DNA of 64,000 nucleotides from F-183 sp964627455. GTDB lineage: Bacteria; Acidobacteriota; Terriglobia; Bryobacterales; Bryobacteraceae. The position numbers and the translations under genes are program-made. Of the stretch, positions 1-8,147 are shown in pieces. Below the pieces are notes generated by a model. That model had not been told where the DNA came from and ran no database searches. It saw nothing but the letters and a program-made list of their open reading frames with translations. The number at the start of each line of letters is the position of its first letter. Position 1 is the first letter of the stretch. The DNA is taken from contig CAZVKC010000041.1 in the NCBI GenBank assembly GCA_964627455.1, positions 5,971 to 69,970 on the forward strand. Direction: 5' to 3'.

Positions 1-122
1 ACGGGCTCGAAGTGGCCGTCGTCGCCGGAGGCAAGTTGATCTTCCGCAATGCGTCGGCGCACTATGTGTTGACGCGTGGGAATCCGGATCGCGCGACCGT
101 CGAGCTGTCCAAAGTTCCCTGA
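1..122 (+). CDS. C-terminal end of an unidentified protein
   Basis: An open frame enters from the left edge (first full codon at base 3) and stops at TGA 120-122, giving about 39 residues ending in ELSKVP. Codon use is like the neighbouring genes. The residues (for example NASAHYVLTRGNPDRATVEL) do not look like the C-terminus of GlcD, which would be the expected partner of the following glcE-glcF pair. I do not recognise the family. About 60 bases separate it from glcE, with no clear terminator. Confidence 0.55.
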   Translation, partial: GLEVAVVAGGKLIFRNASAHYVLTRGNPDRATVELSKVP

Positions 123-184
123 GCGCGGCGTCGTCCCCCGGTGTTGAGATAAGCTCATTGGAGGAGTTTCGGTGAGGTCCAGGT

Positions 185-1264
185 TTGCCTGAACAGAGCA
201 GTCGCATTGAGCCCCAGAGTCCTGCGGAACTGGCGGACGCATTAGCCGCGAGCGCGGCGCAAAACAAGAGCATTCAGTTGGGTGATCCGAAGGGTGTTGC
301 GGCGGACGTCGCGATCTCGACGTCGCGGATGACGCGCGTGCTGCAGTATGAGCCGCGCGACCTGACGATCAGTGTGGAAGCCGGCATCACGTACGCGGAG
401 TTGTCGCGGATCCTTGCGGAGAATCAGCAGATGATTCCGCTCGATCCTCCGTGGTCGTCGAGCGTGACGATTGCGGGATTGCTGGCGGCGAACCTCAATG
501 GTCCGCGGCGGCGTCTGTATGGAACCGGGCGCGACCTCGTGATCGGCATGACCTTCGCGACGCTCGAAGGTAAACTCGTCCAGACCGGCGGCATGGTGGT
601 GAAAAACGTTGCGGGACTCGACATGGGCAAGCTCATGATCGGCTCGTTCGGCACCCTCGCCGGCATCGCGACCGTCAACTTCAAGCTCAATCCAATTCCC
701 AAGGTTTCGGCGACGTTCGGCTATGAGTTCGCGTCGGCCACGGAAGCGTTCGCGATGCGCGACCGTGTGCTCAAAGGGCAACTGCAGCCTGCTGCGCTGG
801 ACATCCTGAATCCTGCGGCGAGCGAGCGTGCAGGACTTTCGAAATCCTGGAACCTCCTGATGCTTTCTGTCGCCATGCCGGAACGCTTCGAGCGCGAGTT
901 TCCCGGTGGACGGGCGTTGCCCGAGAGCGCGTGGGAGCCTGTGCGCGAGTTCACGGCGTCGTGGCTGGCGGCGAATCCGAATGCGGTGATCGCGCGCTGC
1001 TCGACGACGCACAAGGGCATGAAGCTGGTCCTCACGGACTCGCTGCAAACGCCCGCGATTGCGCGTGCCGCGTCTGGCATCGTGTATCTGTACGATCCCG
1101 CGCAACTGCCCAAATCCTGCCCGTACGTTCTCGAATATGCGCCTGCCGGCACGCCGGATCGCTGGCCCCAACCCGGATCTTCCTTTGACGTGATGCAGCG
1201 AATCAAACAGATGTTCGACCCCAAGGGACTTCTCAACAAGGGGGCTCTCTATGGCCGAATTTGA
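185..1264 (+). CDS. glcE: Glycolate oxidase FAD-binding subunit GlcE
   Basis: GlcE is a flavin-binding subunit of the glycolate oxidase complex, which oxidises glycolate to glyoxylate and passes electrons through GlcF. The 359-residue protein has the FAD_binding_4 fold in its first half (about residues 10-180), including the flavin-contacting stretch GGMVVKNVAGLDMGKLMIGS near 135-155. It ends in the family-typical MFDPKGLLNKG motif. The start is TTG at 185, with GGTGAGG about 8 bases upstream; no in-frame ATG lies nearby. It overlaps glcF by 14 bases, so the two are translationally coupled. The usual third subunit gene, glcD, is not upstream in this window and would have to lie beyond the left edge or elsewhere. 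Confidence 0.9.
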   Translation: MPEQSSRIEPQSPAELADALAASAAQNKSIQLGDPKGVAADVAISTSRMTRVLQYEPRDLTISVEAGITYAELSRILAENQQMIPLDPPWSSSVTIAGLLAANLNGPRRRLYGTGRDLVIGMTFATLEGKLVQTGGMVVKNVAGLDMGKLMIGSFGTLAGIATVNFKLNPIPKVSATFGYEFASATEAFAMRDRVLKGQLQPAALDILNPAASERAGLSKSWNLLMLSVAMPERFEREFPGGRALPESAWEPVREFTASWLAANPNAVIARCSTTHKGMKLVLTDSLQTPAIARAASGIVYLYDPAQLPKSCPYVLEYAPAGTPDRWPQPGSSFDVMQRIKQMFDPKGLLNKGALYGRI

Positions 1265-2516
1265 TAAGCCCCAACAGAAGGATCTCGACAAGTGCGTACA
1301 CTGCGGGCTGTGCCTGAACGCATGCCCGACCTATCGCACGCTCGGCGTCGAGATGGATTCGCCGCGCGGCCGTATCTACCAGATGGTGCAGGTTTCCAAC
1401 GGCACGGCGAAGCTCGATGACACGTATGTCGAGCACCTCGAACTTTGCCTTGCCTGCCGTGCTTGTGAATCCGCCTGCCCGAGCGGCGTGCCGTATGGAC
1501 GCCTGATTGAAGCGGCTCGCGCGGAAATCACGGCGCATCGCCCGTTGCCGTTCCTGATGAGCTTCGCGTACCGGCATCTGCTGCCTTCGCGTACGAACCT
1601 GAAGCTCGCGGGTACGATGCTGTGGCTCTACGAAGCGCTGGGCTTGAAGTCGCTGGTGCGCGCGCTGGGGTTGCTGCCGAAGAGCGTGGCGGCTGCGGAA
1701 GAATTGTCTCCGCCGATCGAACGGCCGTTCTTCTACGAGTCGTACGGCAAGACGTTTCCCGCCCACGGCGAGCGCAAGTATCGCGTGGCGTTCCTTGGCG
1801 GCTGCATTGCGAATATCTCGTTTGCGCGTTTGAACGATGCGACGGTTCGCGTGCTGCAAAAGAACGGCTGCGAGGTCGTGGTGCCGGATGCGCAGAATTG
1901 CTGCGGCGCGCTGCAGGTGCACGCGGGCATGCGTGACGAAGGGCGCATCCTCGCGAGGCAGAATATCGATGCGGTGGTCGATCGCGGCTTCGACGCCGTG
2001 ATCTGCAACGCGGGCGGCTGCGGTTCGACGTTGAAAGAGTACGACGAGTTGCTCGAGCACGATCCTGCGTATGCGGAGAAAGCGCGCAAGTTCGTGGCGC
2101 TGATGAAAGACGTCAACGAATTCCTCGCGTCGATCGAACTGAATCGCGACTTCAAGGAACTGCCGGTGACAGTGACGTATCAGGATTCGTGCCATCTCGC
2201 GCACGGACAGAAGGTCCGCACGGCGCCGCGCAAACTGCTGAACTCGGTGCCCGGCTTGAAGCTGCGCGAGATGCAGAATTCCGACCTCTGCTGCGGATCC
2301 GCCGGTGTCTACAACGTCGTGCATAACGACATCGCCATGCAGGTGCTCGACACGAAGATGCAGTACGTGAAAGCCGCCAACGCCGAGTGGATCGTGACCG
2401 CGAACCCCGGTTGCATGTTGCAGCTTCGCCACGGCGCGAAGAAGTACGAGACCGGGCAGCAGGTGATGCATGTGGTGGAAGTCCTCGACCGTGCCTACAG
2501 CGGCACGTTACACTAA
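1251..2516 (+). CDS. glcF: Glycolate oxidase iron-sulfur subunit GlcF
   Basis: This 421-residue protein is the electron-transfer subunit of glycolate oxidase. Two ferredoxin-type [4Fe-4S] motifs are visible: C15-x2-C18-x2-C21-x3-C25 followed by Pro, and C66-x2-C69-x2-C72-x3-C76 followed by Pro. The C-terminal half carries two CCG-type cysteine motifs, NCCGALQVHAGM and LCCGSAGVYN, as in the GlcF/heterodisulfide reductase D family. The ATG start lies inside glcE (14-base overlap). It ends 24 bases before the next gene, so the downstream HisD-like cluster could share its transcript. The alternative family assignment (LutA/glycerol-3-phosphate dehydrogenase C) is less likely because of the direct GlcE partner. 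Confidence 0.9.
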   Translation: MAEFDKPQQKDLDKCVHCGLCLNACPTYRTLGVEMDSPRGRIYQMVQVSNGTAKLDDTYVEHLELCLACRACESACPSGVPYGRLIEAARAEITAHRPLPFLMSFAYRHLLPSRTNLKLAGTMLWLYEALGLKSLVRALGLLPKSVAAAEELSPPIERPFFYESYGKTFPAHGERKYRVAFLGGCIANISFARLNDATVRVLQKNGCEVVVPDAQNCCGALQVHAGMRDEGRILARQNIDAVVDRGFDAVICNAGGCGSTLKEYDELLEHDPAYAEKARKFVALMKDVNEFLASIELNRDFKELPVTVTYQDSCHLAHGQKVRTAPRKLLNSVPGLKLREMQNSDLCCGSAGVYNVVHNDIAMQVLDTKMQYVKAANAEWIVTANPGCMLQLRHGAKKYETGQQVMHVVEVLDRAYSGTLH

Positions 2517-2540
2517 GACTTCACCCCCATACATCGCCAT

Positions 2541-3686
2541 ATGATTCGCACACGCACGCTGTCCCAGTTGTCGCCAGCCGACCGTTCCGTTTTGATGCGC
2601 CGCGCGCAGGCCAATATCGAAGAGGTCACGCCGCGCGTTCAGGAGATGGCCGACAAAGTCAAAGCCGGCGGCGATGCAGCCCTGCTCGAGTACGTCAAGC
2701 AGTTTGATTTTGGAGACGCGCCGTTCACGGGCCTGCAGGTTACTGAAGCCGAGTTCGCCGAAGCCGCTCAATTGTTGTCGGCGGAAGTTCGCGAAGCCAT
2801 CGACGAAGCTTACGCGAACATCAAAGCGTTCCACGAAAAGCAGATGCCCGAACCGATCTGGTTCGCGGAAGTCGCGCCGGGCGTGTTTGCCGGTGAGAAG
2901 GTCACGCCGATCGAGCGCGTGGCGCTGTATGTTCCCGGCGGACGCGGCTATTTTCCTTCGGTGATGCTGATGCTCGGCGTGCCGTCGTCGGTGGCGGGAT
3001 GCAAAAGCATTTGCGTCGTGACGCCNNNNNNNNNNNNNNNNNNNNNNNNNNNNNNNNNNNNNNNNNNNNNNNNNNNNNNNNNNNNNNNNNNNNNNNNNNN
3101 NNNNNNNNNNNNNNNNNNNNNNNNNGGTCTCGACCTGTTGATCGAAGCCGAGCACGGGATGGACTCCGCGGCGCTGCTCGTCACGCACAGCCGTGAACTC
3201 GCCGAGAAGGCGTCGGAATACATCGCGAAGTACGTGCCGCAGATCCCCGAGCCGCGCCAGACCTACATCAAGACGGTGCTCGGCAATTACGGCGGCATCG
3301 TGCTGACGGATTCGTTCGAGGAAAGCTGCGCATTCGTGAACGATTACGCGCCGGAGCATCTCGAGATTCTGGTGAAGGATCCGTTCCTCGCTCTGAGCCG
3401 CATCGAACACGCGGGCGAAATCCTGCTTGGGCCGTATACGCCGATTTCGATTTCGAACTACTGCCTGGGCTTGAACGCGATTCTGCCGACGGGCCGCTTC
3501 GCGCGTTCGTACTCGGCGGTTACGGTGCACGACTTCATCAAGCGCGCGGGCATTGGATATATGGACGAGCGCGGCTACAACCGCCTCGCCGGTTACACCG
3601 CTACGCTGGCTGATTACGAGGGCTTCCCGTCGCACGCGTTCGCCATCCGCGAACGCGCCAACATCTGGAAAAACAAGAAGCCGTGA
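2541..3686 (+). CDS. Histidinol dehydrogenase family protein with altered zinc site
   Basis: The family performs NAD-dependent four-electron oxidation of an amino alcohol to an amino acid (histidinol to histidine for HisD). The N-terminal domain with YVPGGRGYFPS and the C-terminal PEHLEI (general acid/base Glu-His) are clear. A 100-N gap removes the middle; compared with E. coli HisD about 92-95 residues are missing there, so the real gap is nearer 280 bases. Against E. coli numbering, zinc ligand Gln259 is Glu (codon 3144), zinc ligand Asp360 is Asn (codon 3456) and substrate-contact His367 is Ala (codon 3477), while His262 and His419 are kept. These changes suggest a paralogue with another substrate rather than true HisD. 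The reading frame happens to stay open across the Ns. It overlaps the next gene by four bases. Confidence 0.8.
   Translation: MIRTRTLSQLSPADRSVLMRRAQANIEEVTPRVQEMADKVKAGGDAALLEYVKQFDFGDAPFTGLQVTEAEFAEAAQLLSAEVREAIDEAYANIKAFHEKQMPEPIWFAEVAPGVFAGEKVTPIERVALYVPGGRGYFPSVMLMLGVPSSVAGCKSICVVTXXXXXXXXXXXXXXXXXXXXXXXXXXXXXXXXXXGLDLLIEAEHGMDSAALLVTHSRELAEKASEYIAKYVPQIPEPRQTYIKTVLGNYGGIVLTDSFEESCAFVNDYAPEHLEILVKDPFLALSRIEHAGEILLGPYTPISISNYCLGLNAILPTGRFARSYSAVTVHDFIKRAGIGYMDERGYNRLAGYTATLADYEGFPSHAFAIRERANIWKNKKP
3026..3125. other. Assembly gap (100 N) inside the HisD-like gene
   Basis: Exactly 100 Ns, the conventional placeholder for a gap of unknown size. Homology to HisD implies about 280 missing bases. 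No repeat abuts either side. Confidence 0.98.
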
Positions 3687-4858
3687 GCGCGCAGTTAGCG
3701 CGCATTCGCGCCCTTCAGTTTGAGAACCTCGCGGAAGCGAATCGCCAGATGGCGGAGTTCTTCCGCGAGCGCTTGCCCTTTGGCGTTCGCGAAGTGAACA
3801 TCCGCGTGCTTGCGGTGTCGTTGAATTCGGTCAACGGGATCCTGGTTGACGAAGACGGCAAGCGGCTGTTCTTCAAAGCGCACATCGAATCGCAGGTCGC
3901 GGATCGCGAATACTACAACACGGAAGTGCTGGCCGAGGCCGGATATCCGGTGGTGCGTCCGGTGTTGAAGGCGAAGGAATCCGAAGAACAGCACGTGATG
4001 CTGTACGAGGTGATCGAGACGCCGACGATGTTCGACGCCTGCCGCGCGGTGGAAACCGGCGATGCTTCGAACGAAGCGGATCTCATCGCGGCGCAGCGTC
4101 TCAGTGATCAGACATTGATGGGTTTGTACGAACGCTCGCTGCGCTGGCAGACGGCGGAGGAGAACGCGTCGAGTCCGGTGTTTCAGTTGTTCTATCACCG
4201 GTTGACGGGCGGGCGGTTCGATCAGTTCTATCGCGGGCAGGTGGTTCCGTGGTTCGAGGTTCCGTGGGAAGAGCTTGCGGCGATGCCGTGGGTGATCAAC
4301 GGGCGGCGTTTTGAAAAGCCGCTGGGGACGCTGGTGGATGACGCGATCCGGTTGTTGAACCCCGCGCAGGACGGGCCCGTCGTGGTGGGTCACGGCGACG
4401 CGCATAACGGCAATGTGTTCTATCGCGGATCGAACGTGGATCTGCTGTATTTCGATCCGGCATTCGCGGGACGGCATCATCCGCTGGTGGATTTGACCAA
4501 GCCGCTCTATCACAACACGCTCGCGCAGTGGATGTATTTCCCCGAGGAAAAAGGCCGGCAGTTGCGGATCGAAGCACAGATCGACAACGGCGTCGTGTAT
4601 GTCGAGCATGACTTTCATCTGAACTCGCTGCGGCGGGGGATTCTGGATTCGAAGGTCCAATTGGTGTTGGATCCGATGGTGCGGCATCTCGATGAATTGG
4701 GCTGGCTGCGGCCGGATTATCGCGAGTACCTGCGCGCCGCCGTGTTCTGCTGCCCGCTACTGACGATGAATCTGTGTGATCGCGCGAAGTTCCCGGCGAA
4801 CGTTTCGGTGTTGGGTCTGTCGCACGCGGTGCAGTACGGCAACGAGGACCTGTGTTAA
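3683..4858 (+). CDS. APH/choline-kinase-fold small-molecule kinase
   Basis: This 391-residue protein has the catalytic signature of the aminoglycoside phosphotransferase/choline kinase fold: the Brenner-type loop GHGDAHNGNV near residues 235-245, followed by the metal-binding LLYFDPAFAG, and an N-lobe lysine in LFFKAHIE near residue 69. Its start GTG overlaps the HisD-like stop (GTGA), and its own stop overlaps the HAD gene, so it belongs to a coupled four-gene unit. The family phosphorylates hydroxyls of small molecules (aminoglycosides, choline, homoserine, fructosamine). The substrate here is unknown; the neighbours suggest an amino alcohol or its precursor. Nothing suggests antibiotic resistance beyond fold similarity. 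Confidence 0.75.
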   Translation: MSAQLARIRALQFENLAEANRQMAEFFRERLPFGVREVNIRVLAVSLNSVNGILVDEDGKRLFFKAHIESQVADREYYNTEVLAEAGYPVVRPVLKAKESEEQHVMLYEVIETPTMFDACRAVETGDASNEADLIAAQRLSDQTLMGLYERSLRWQTAEENASSPVFQLFYHRLTGGRFDQFYRGQVVPWFEVPWEELAAMPWVINGRRFEKPLGTLVDDAIRLLNPAQDGPVVVGHGDAHNGNVFYRGSNVDLLYFDPAFAGRHHPLVDLTKPLYHNTLAQWMYFPEEKGRQLRIEAQIDNGVVYVEHDFHLNSLRRGILDSKVQLVLDPMVRHLDELGWLRPDYREYLRAAVFCCPLLTMNLCDRAKFPANVSVLGLSHAVQYGNEDLC

Positions 4859-5619
4859 TTGTTTTCGATCTCGACGGCGTGATCACGTCGGAGTCCTGCT
4901 ATTGGGAAACGGCGCGCCTGGGGCTGCGTGAGATTGTGGGTCCTGACGCCGTGATCCCGCAGGATTTCATCTATTGGGTGAAGAACCACGCGATCAATCA
5001 CAACTGGGATCTGGCGTTCGTGGCTCGCACCGCGCAGGCGGATTTCGCGGCGTTTCGCGCACAGCATGAGCATTTGACGGGACGGGATCTGCTGGCTGCG
5101 TGTCCCGGCTATCGCGGCGCTGCGTGGGAGGAGTGCCACGTGGTGTGCCAGCGGATTCAGGATTCGCTGCCTCCGCCGTCCGAGGTGTTGCTCGACGCGC
5201 GCCCGGTATTCGAGGCGCTGCGTGATCGCTGTACGTTTGCCGTTGCCACGGGACGTCCGAAGCCGGAAGCGATGTCTCCGCTGATCGCCGCTGGGATCGA
5301 CGGCTACTTCGACGCGACGCGCATCGTGACGCACGATGACGTCGTCGAGGCCGAGCGCGAGCATCCAGGCCAGAGTTTCGGCAAGCCGCATCCGTTCATT
5401 TTGCAGAAGGCGATGCGCGAGACGCCGCCGAGCGAAACGGTGTTTGTCGGCGACACGCTGTCCGATGTTGGCGCCGCGGCGCGCGCGCACGTTCGTTGTA
5501 TCGGCGTGTTGACCGCATTGCCGGAAGGCGAGTACCGCGAGGCGCGGCGTGCGATTCTCGCGGGCGCCGGTTGCGAGACCATACTCGATTCGATTCTTGA
5601 ACTACCAGGAGTACTTTGA
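4852..5619 (+). CDS. HAD-superfamily phosphatase
   Basis: A 255-residue haloacid dehalogenase-fold hydrolase. All four motifs are visible: motif I FDLDGV (nucleophile Asp6, acid Asp8), motif II in VATGRPK, motif III Lys in FGKPHP, and motif IV VGDTLSD. A helical cap of roughly 90 residues sits after motif I, as in subfamily IA phosphatases. The GTG start (4852) lies inside the kinase gene and the stop overlaps the aminotransferase start. It sits between a HisD-like dehydrogenase and a HisC-like aminotransferase. A phosphate-ester hydrolase is the step that would connect those two chemistries, as histidinol-phosphatase does in histidine synthesis. The real substrate is not determined. Confidence 0.8.
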   Translation: MLIVFDLDGVITSESCYWETARLGLREIVGPDAVIPQDFIYWVKNHAINHNWDLAFVARTAQADFAAFRAQHEHLTGRDLLAACPGYRGAAWEECHVVCQRIQDSLPPPSEVLLDARPVFEALRDRCTFAVATGRPKPEAMSPLIAAGIDGYFDATRIVTHDDVVEAEREHPGQSFGKPHPFILQKAMRETPPSETVFVGDTLSDVGAAARAHVRCIGVLTALPEGEYREARRAILAGAGCETILDSILELPGVL

Positions 5620-6692
5620 TGACGACGTTGCGAAACCTCATTCCCGATCACGTGAAGCGGCTGCCGGTTCGCCATCATAGCGCTCCCGCGGTTCCCGGCG
5701 AGATCCGGTTGGATCGCAACGAACAGCCGTTCGCGCCGTCTCCGCGCGTGGTGGCGGCGATCCAGAAAGCGGCCGAAGATGCGAACCGGTATCCGGAATC
5801 GTTCTCAGGTTCCTTGCGCCGTCGGATTCAGCAATACACGGGCGTGCCGTTTGAACAGATCTCGGTCGGCAATGGATCCGACGAGCTGATCGAGTGGCTG
5901 TCGCGCGCGTTTCTTGCGAACGGTGACGAGATCCTGGTGCCGAAGCCGAGCTTCTTTTACTACGCGACCACGTGCGGCGCGGTCGGGGGCGTTACGGTGT
6001 ATGCGGATCGCAACGAGGACTTCACGCTGAATGTCGATGCGATCTTTGCGAAGGTGACGGATCGCACGAAGATCCTGTACATCGCAAATCCGAACAACCC
6101 GACGGGGACTCCTGTGCCTCGCGCGCAGATTATCGAGATCCTCGAACGGGCGGACTTTCTCGTTGTGGTGGACGAGTGCTACCACGAGTTCCACGGAGAG
6201 ACGGTTGTCGATCTGCTGCCGAAGTATCCGCACCTGCTGATCCTGCGCAGCTTTTCGAAGGCGTTCGGACTTGCGGGCCTGCGCGTCGGTTACGCGATGG
6301 GTACAGCGGAGCACATCGACTACCTGCACCGGGTGGCGCAGTCGTACTCGGTGAATCGCATGGCGCATGCCGCGGCGATTGCGGCGCTGGATGACGTCGA
6401 ATGGGCTCGCGAGAAGATCGCCGCGATTTGCGCGCAGCGGGACAGTCTGGCCGGCTTCCTGCGTCAGATCGGTTTTGTCGCGTACGATACGCGCACGAAC
6501 TTCATCCTGCTGAATTCGAAGCCGCTCGGCAAGACGTCCACGGAGATCGCGACGCTCTTGCGCCAGCACAATATCCATGTGACGGATTTCGCCGGCTACC
6601 CGGGGTTGGACCAGTATTCGTTCCGGATCACCATCGGGCAGCCGCACGAGAATGAGAAGGCGCTAGAGGTCCTGCGGAGCCTGCGCGACTAG
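5619..6692 (+). CDS. HisC-like class I/II PLP aminotransferase
   Basis: Fold-type I aminotransferase of the histidinol-phosphate aminotransferase branch, 357 residues. Visible are the N-terminal LDRNEQPF substrate/anchor motif (LNxNExP in HisC), the PLP-binding GNGSDELIEW, NPNNPTG, and the Schiff-base lysine in SFSKAFGLAGLRVGY. I chose ATG 5619, which overlaps the preceding TGA as TGATG and has AGGA 8 bases upstream; a TTG one codon earlier is possible. It is the last gene of the coupled unit with the HisD-like enzyme, kinase and phosphatase. It could be an authentic HisC, but no hisG, hisB, hisH, hisA or hisF is near. The 3' end overlaps the convergent SRPBCC gene by 30 bases. Confidence 0.8.
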   Translation: MTTLRNLIPDHVKRLPVRHHSAPAVPGEIRLDRNEQPFAPSPRVVAAIQKAAEDANRYPESFSGSLRRRIQQYTGVPFEQISVGNGSDELIEWLSRAFLANGDEILVPKPSFFYYATTCGAVGGVTVYADRNEDFTLNVDAIFAKVTDRTKILYIANPNNPTGTPVPRAQIIEILERADFLVVVDECYHEFHGETVVDLLPKYPHLLILRSFSKAFGLAGLRVGYAMGTAEHIDYLHRVAQSYSVNRMAHAAAIAALDDVEWAREKIAAICAQRDSLAGFLRQIGFVAYDTRTNFILLNSKPLGKTSTEIATLLRQHNIHVTDFAGYPGLDQYSFRITIGQPHENEKALEVLRSLRD

Positions 6693-7448
6693 CGCGTCCA
6701 GAAGACGCGCAATGGCTTGTTGCGCTTCTGCGCGGCGTTCGTTGGCGCTGTCTCCGAAGAGGATCCACTGTAGCGTGACGAAGGCCTTTTTCGAGCCCTC
6801 GACAAAGACACCCAGCACGGAATCGCCGAAAGACTCGACGGAAAGGCATAGATAGCCGGGCTTGGGCGTTCTGAGAACGACGCCATTGAGCGGGATGCCG
6901 CCGATGGCGCCTTCGTAACGTGTTCCTTCTGTTGTGCTCGTGAGCGACATCAGCTTGCAGACCGCGGGCCAGGCCTCGGGCTGCGGCATCGCGACCATGC
7001 GGAGTTCTGTAGCGTTGGTGGCGGGGACACCCGCAAAACGGTCCAGGCGATAACGCAGCGTCGCCAGGAAGGTGTGCCAGCCGCCGTACACCGATTCAAA
7101 CTCGTTGTCGAAGCTGGCGCCTTCGCCGAAGCCGGAATGCACGAGGCGCAGGATGGTCGCACCGCCATCAGCGGCCTCAATCACAAACTCGACGAGCTTG
7201 GGATGTTCGGACCCTTCGCCCTCGATCCAGCCGACGCGCTTTTCCGGATCCCAGATGCGGATTGGCGCGGTGGCTTCCATGCCGGCTCCCCAACTGAAGC
7301 GGATGCTGCCTCCTTCACCGGGGACGACGCCGGCGTCGGGCGCGAACCAGCTCATCAGTCCGTCGCCTGTCGTAACGGCGTCCCAGACCTGCTCGGGCGT
7401 TGCCTCGACTTTGATTTCGATTTCATGCTTGCGTGTATTGCCGCTCAT
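6663..7448 (-). CDS. SRPBCC (AHSA1/START-like) domain protein
   Basis: A 261-residue protein. The first half is a typical AHSA1/SRPBCC domain: EIKVEATPEQVWDAVTTGDG, then SWFAPDAG, RFSWGAGME, and WHTFLATLRYRLDRF at about residues 8-140. The second half (about 150-250) looks like a weaker second copy of the same helix-grip fold. The start ATG overlaps the stop of the upstream ArsR-type regulator (TAATG), an arrangement very common for ArsR-SRPBCC pairs. The cavity of the fold binds hydrophobic ligands; no ligand can be assigned. Its end overlaps the convergent aminotransferase gene. Confidence 0.85.
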   Translation of the reverse strand: MSGNTRKHEIEIKVEATPEQVWDAVTTGDGLMSWFAPDAGVVPGEGGSIRFSWGAGMEATAPIRIWDPEKRVGWIEGEGSEHPKLVEFVIEAADGGATILRLVHSGFGEGASFDNEFESVYGGWHTFLATLRYRLDRFAGVPATNATELRMVAMPQPEAWPAVCKLMSLTSTTEGTRYEGAIGGIPLNGVVLRTPKPGYLCLSVESFGDSVLGVFVEGSKKAFVTLQWILFGDSANERRAEAQQAIARLLDALVAQAPQDL

Positions 7449-8092
7449 TATTGGATTACCGCCGATTGTCCGTCGTTTGGAATGTCTTTGGTCATGGCGG
7501 GGTAGCCGCCGATCAGGAAGCGAAAGGTACGTCCGCCGTGCGCGTGCGGGTCGTGATACCTGGATACGAGCCGCGCGATGGCGCCGGTGAGTTCTTCGGC
7601 GAAAGCGGCCCGATCCTCAGCGTTTCGAAAGCGGACCTCTGTTTCGAGCGTGATGGTGGCGAGGCGCTTCTTTGCGGCGGAGGCCTGCACGGCGAGGCTG
7701 GCGAGTTCGCGGATGGCGCGGGCGGCGGATCCGATCAGATAGGCGATGGAGAAGCGGTCCCGGCGTTCTTCGGGCGTGGTTCCGAGGCGTCCCAATGCTT
7801 CGGGACTGACGAGGTAACTGGCCGCGCTGGCGCGTACGATGCGCTCCATGCAGTTGCCGCGGCGGCGCTCTTCAACGAAATCTACGAAACCTTCCTTCTC
7901 GAGTTCGCGCAAGTGGTAGTTGACCTGTTGACGGGGCAGGTCCATGAGGCGGGCGAGTCCGGAGCCGGAGTTGGGTTCGGCGGCGAGATGCTCGAGCATT
8001 CGCAGGCGCGCGGGCTGCAGGAAGACCGCGGCTTTTGCGGGATCACGGACGATTTGGACTGCGGGAAGGGAAGACGGGCTTGCCTCGGTCAT
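7448..8092 (-). CDS. ArsR-family winged-helix transcriptional regulator
   Basis: The N-terminal winged helix-turn-helix covers about residues 15-80 (LRMLEHLAAEP, then LARLMDLPRQQVNYHLRELE as the recognition helix, then the wing GFVDFVEERR). The remainder is an effector/dimer domain. I start it at ATG 8092 (214 residues) rather than the upstream TTG at 8119, because a near-consensus promoter lies between 8104 and 8132 and would place the TTG upstream of transcription. No ArsR metal-binding cysteine box (ELCVCDL) is seen, so metal sensing is not supported. It is co-transcribed with the SRPBCC gene and probably autoregulates. Confidence 0.85.
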   Translation of the reverse strand: MTEASPSSLPAVQIVRDPAKAAVFLQPARLRMLEHLAAEPNSGSGLARLMDLPRQQVNYHLRELEKEGFVDFVEERRRGNCMERIVRASAASYLVSPEALGRLGTTPEERRDRFSIAYLIGSAARAIRELASLAVQASAAKKRLATITLETEVRFRNAEDRAAFAEELTGAIARLVSRYHDPHAHGGRTFRFLIGGYPAMTKDIPNDGQSAVIQ

Positions 8093-8103
8093 ATCGAAGT
8101 CCC

Positions 8104-8132
8104 AGGATATGGCCGACAAAAAGAGTTGTCAA
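8104..8132 (-). promoter_or_regulatory. Sigma70-type promoter of the arsR-SRPBCC operon
   Basis: On the minus strand TTGACA (8127-8132) is followed after exactly 17 bases by TATCCT (8104-8109). The predicted transcription start falls about 4-6 bases before ATG 8092, giving a nearly leaderless mRNA. Confidence 0.65.
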
Positions 8133-8147
8133 GGAAAAAGGAGTGGT

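Noticed and set aside
1..122. C-terminus of glcD
   Set aside because: The residues do not match the GlcD C-terminal DPxGxxNPGK-type ending.
3683..4858. Aminoglycoside resistance gene
   Set aside because: Only the general kinase fold is shared; operon context is biosynthetic.
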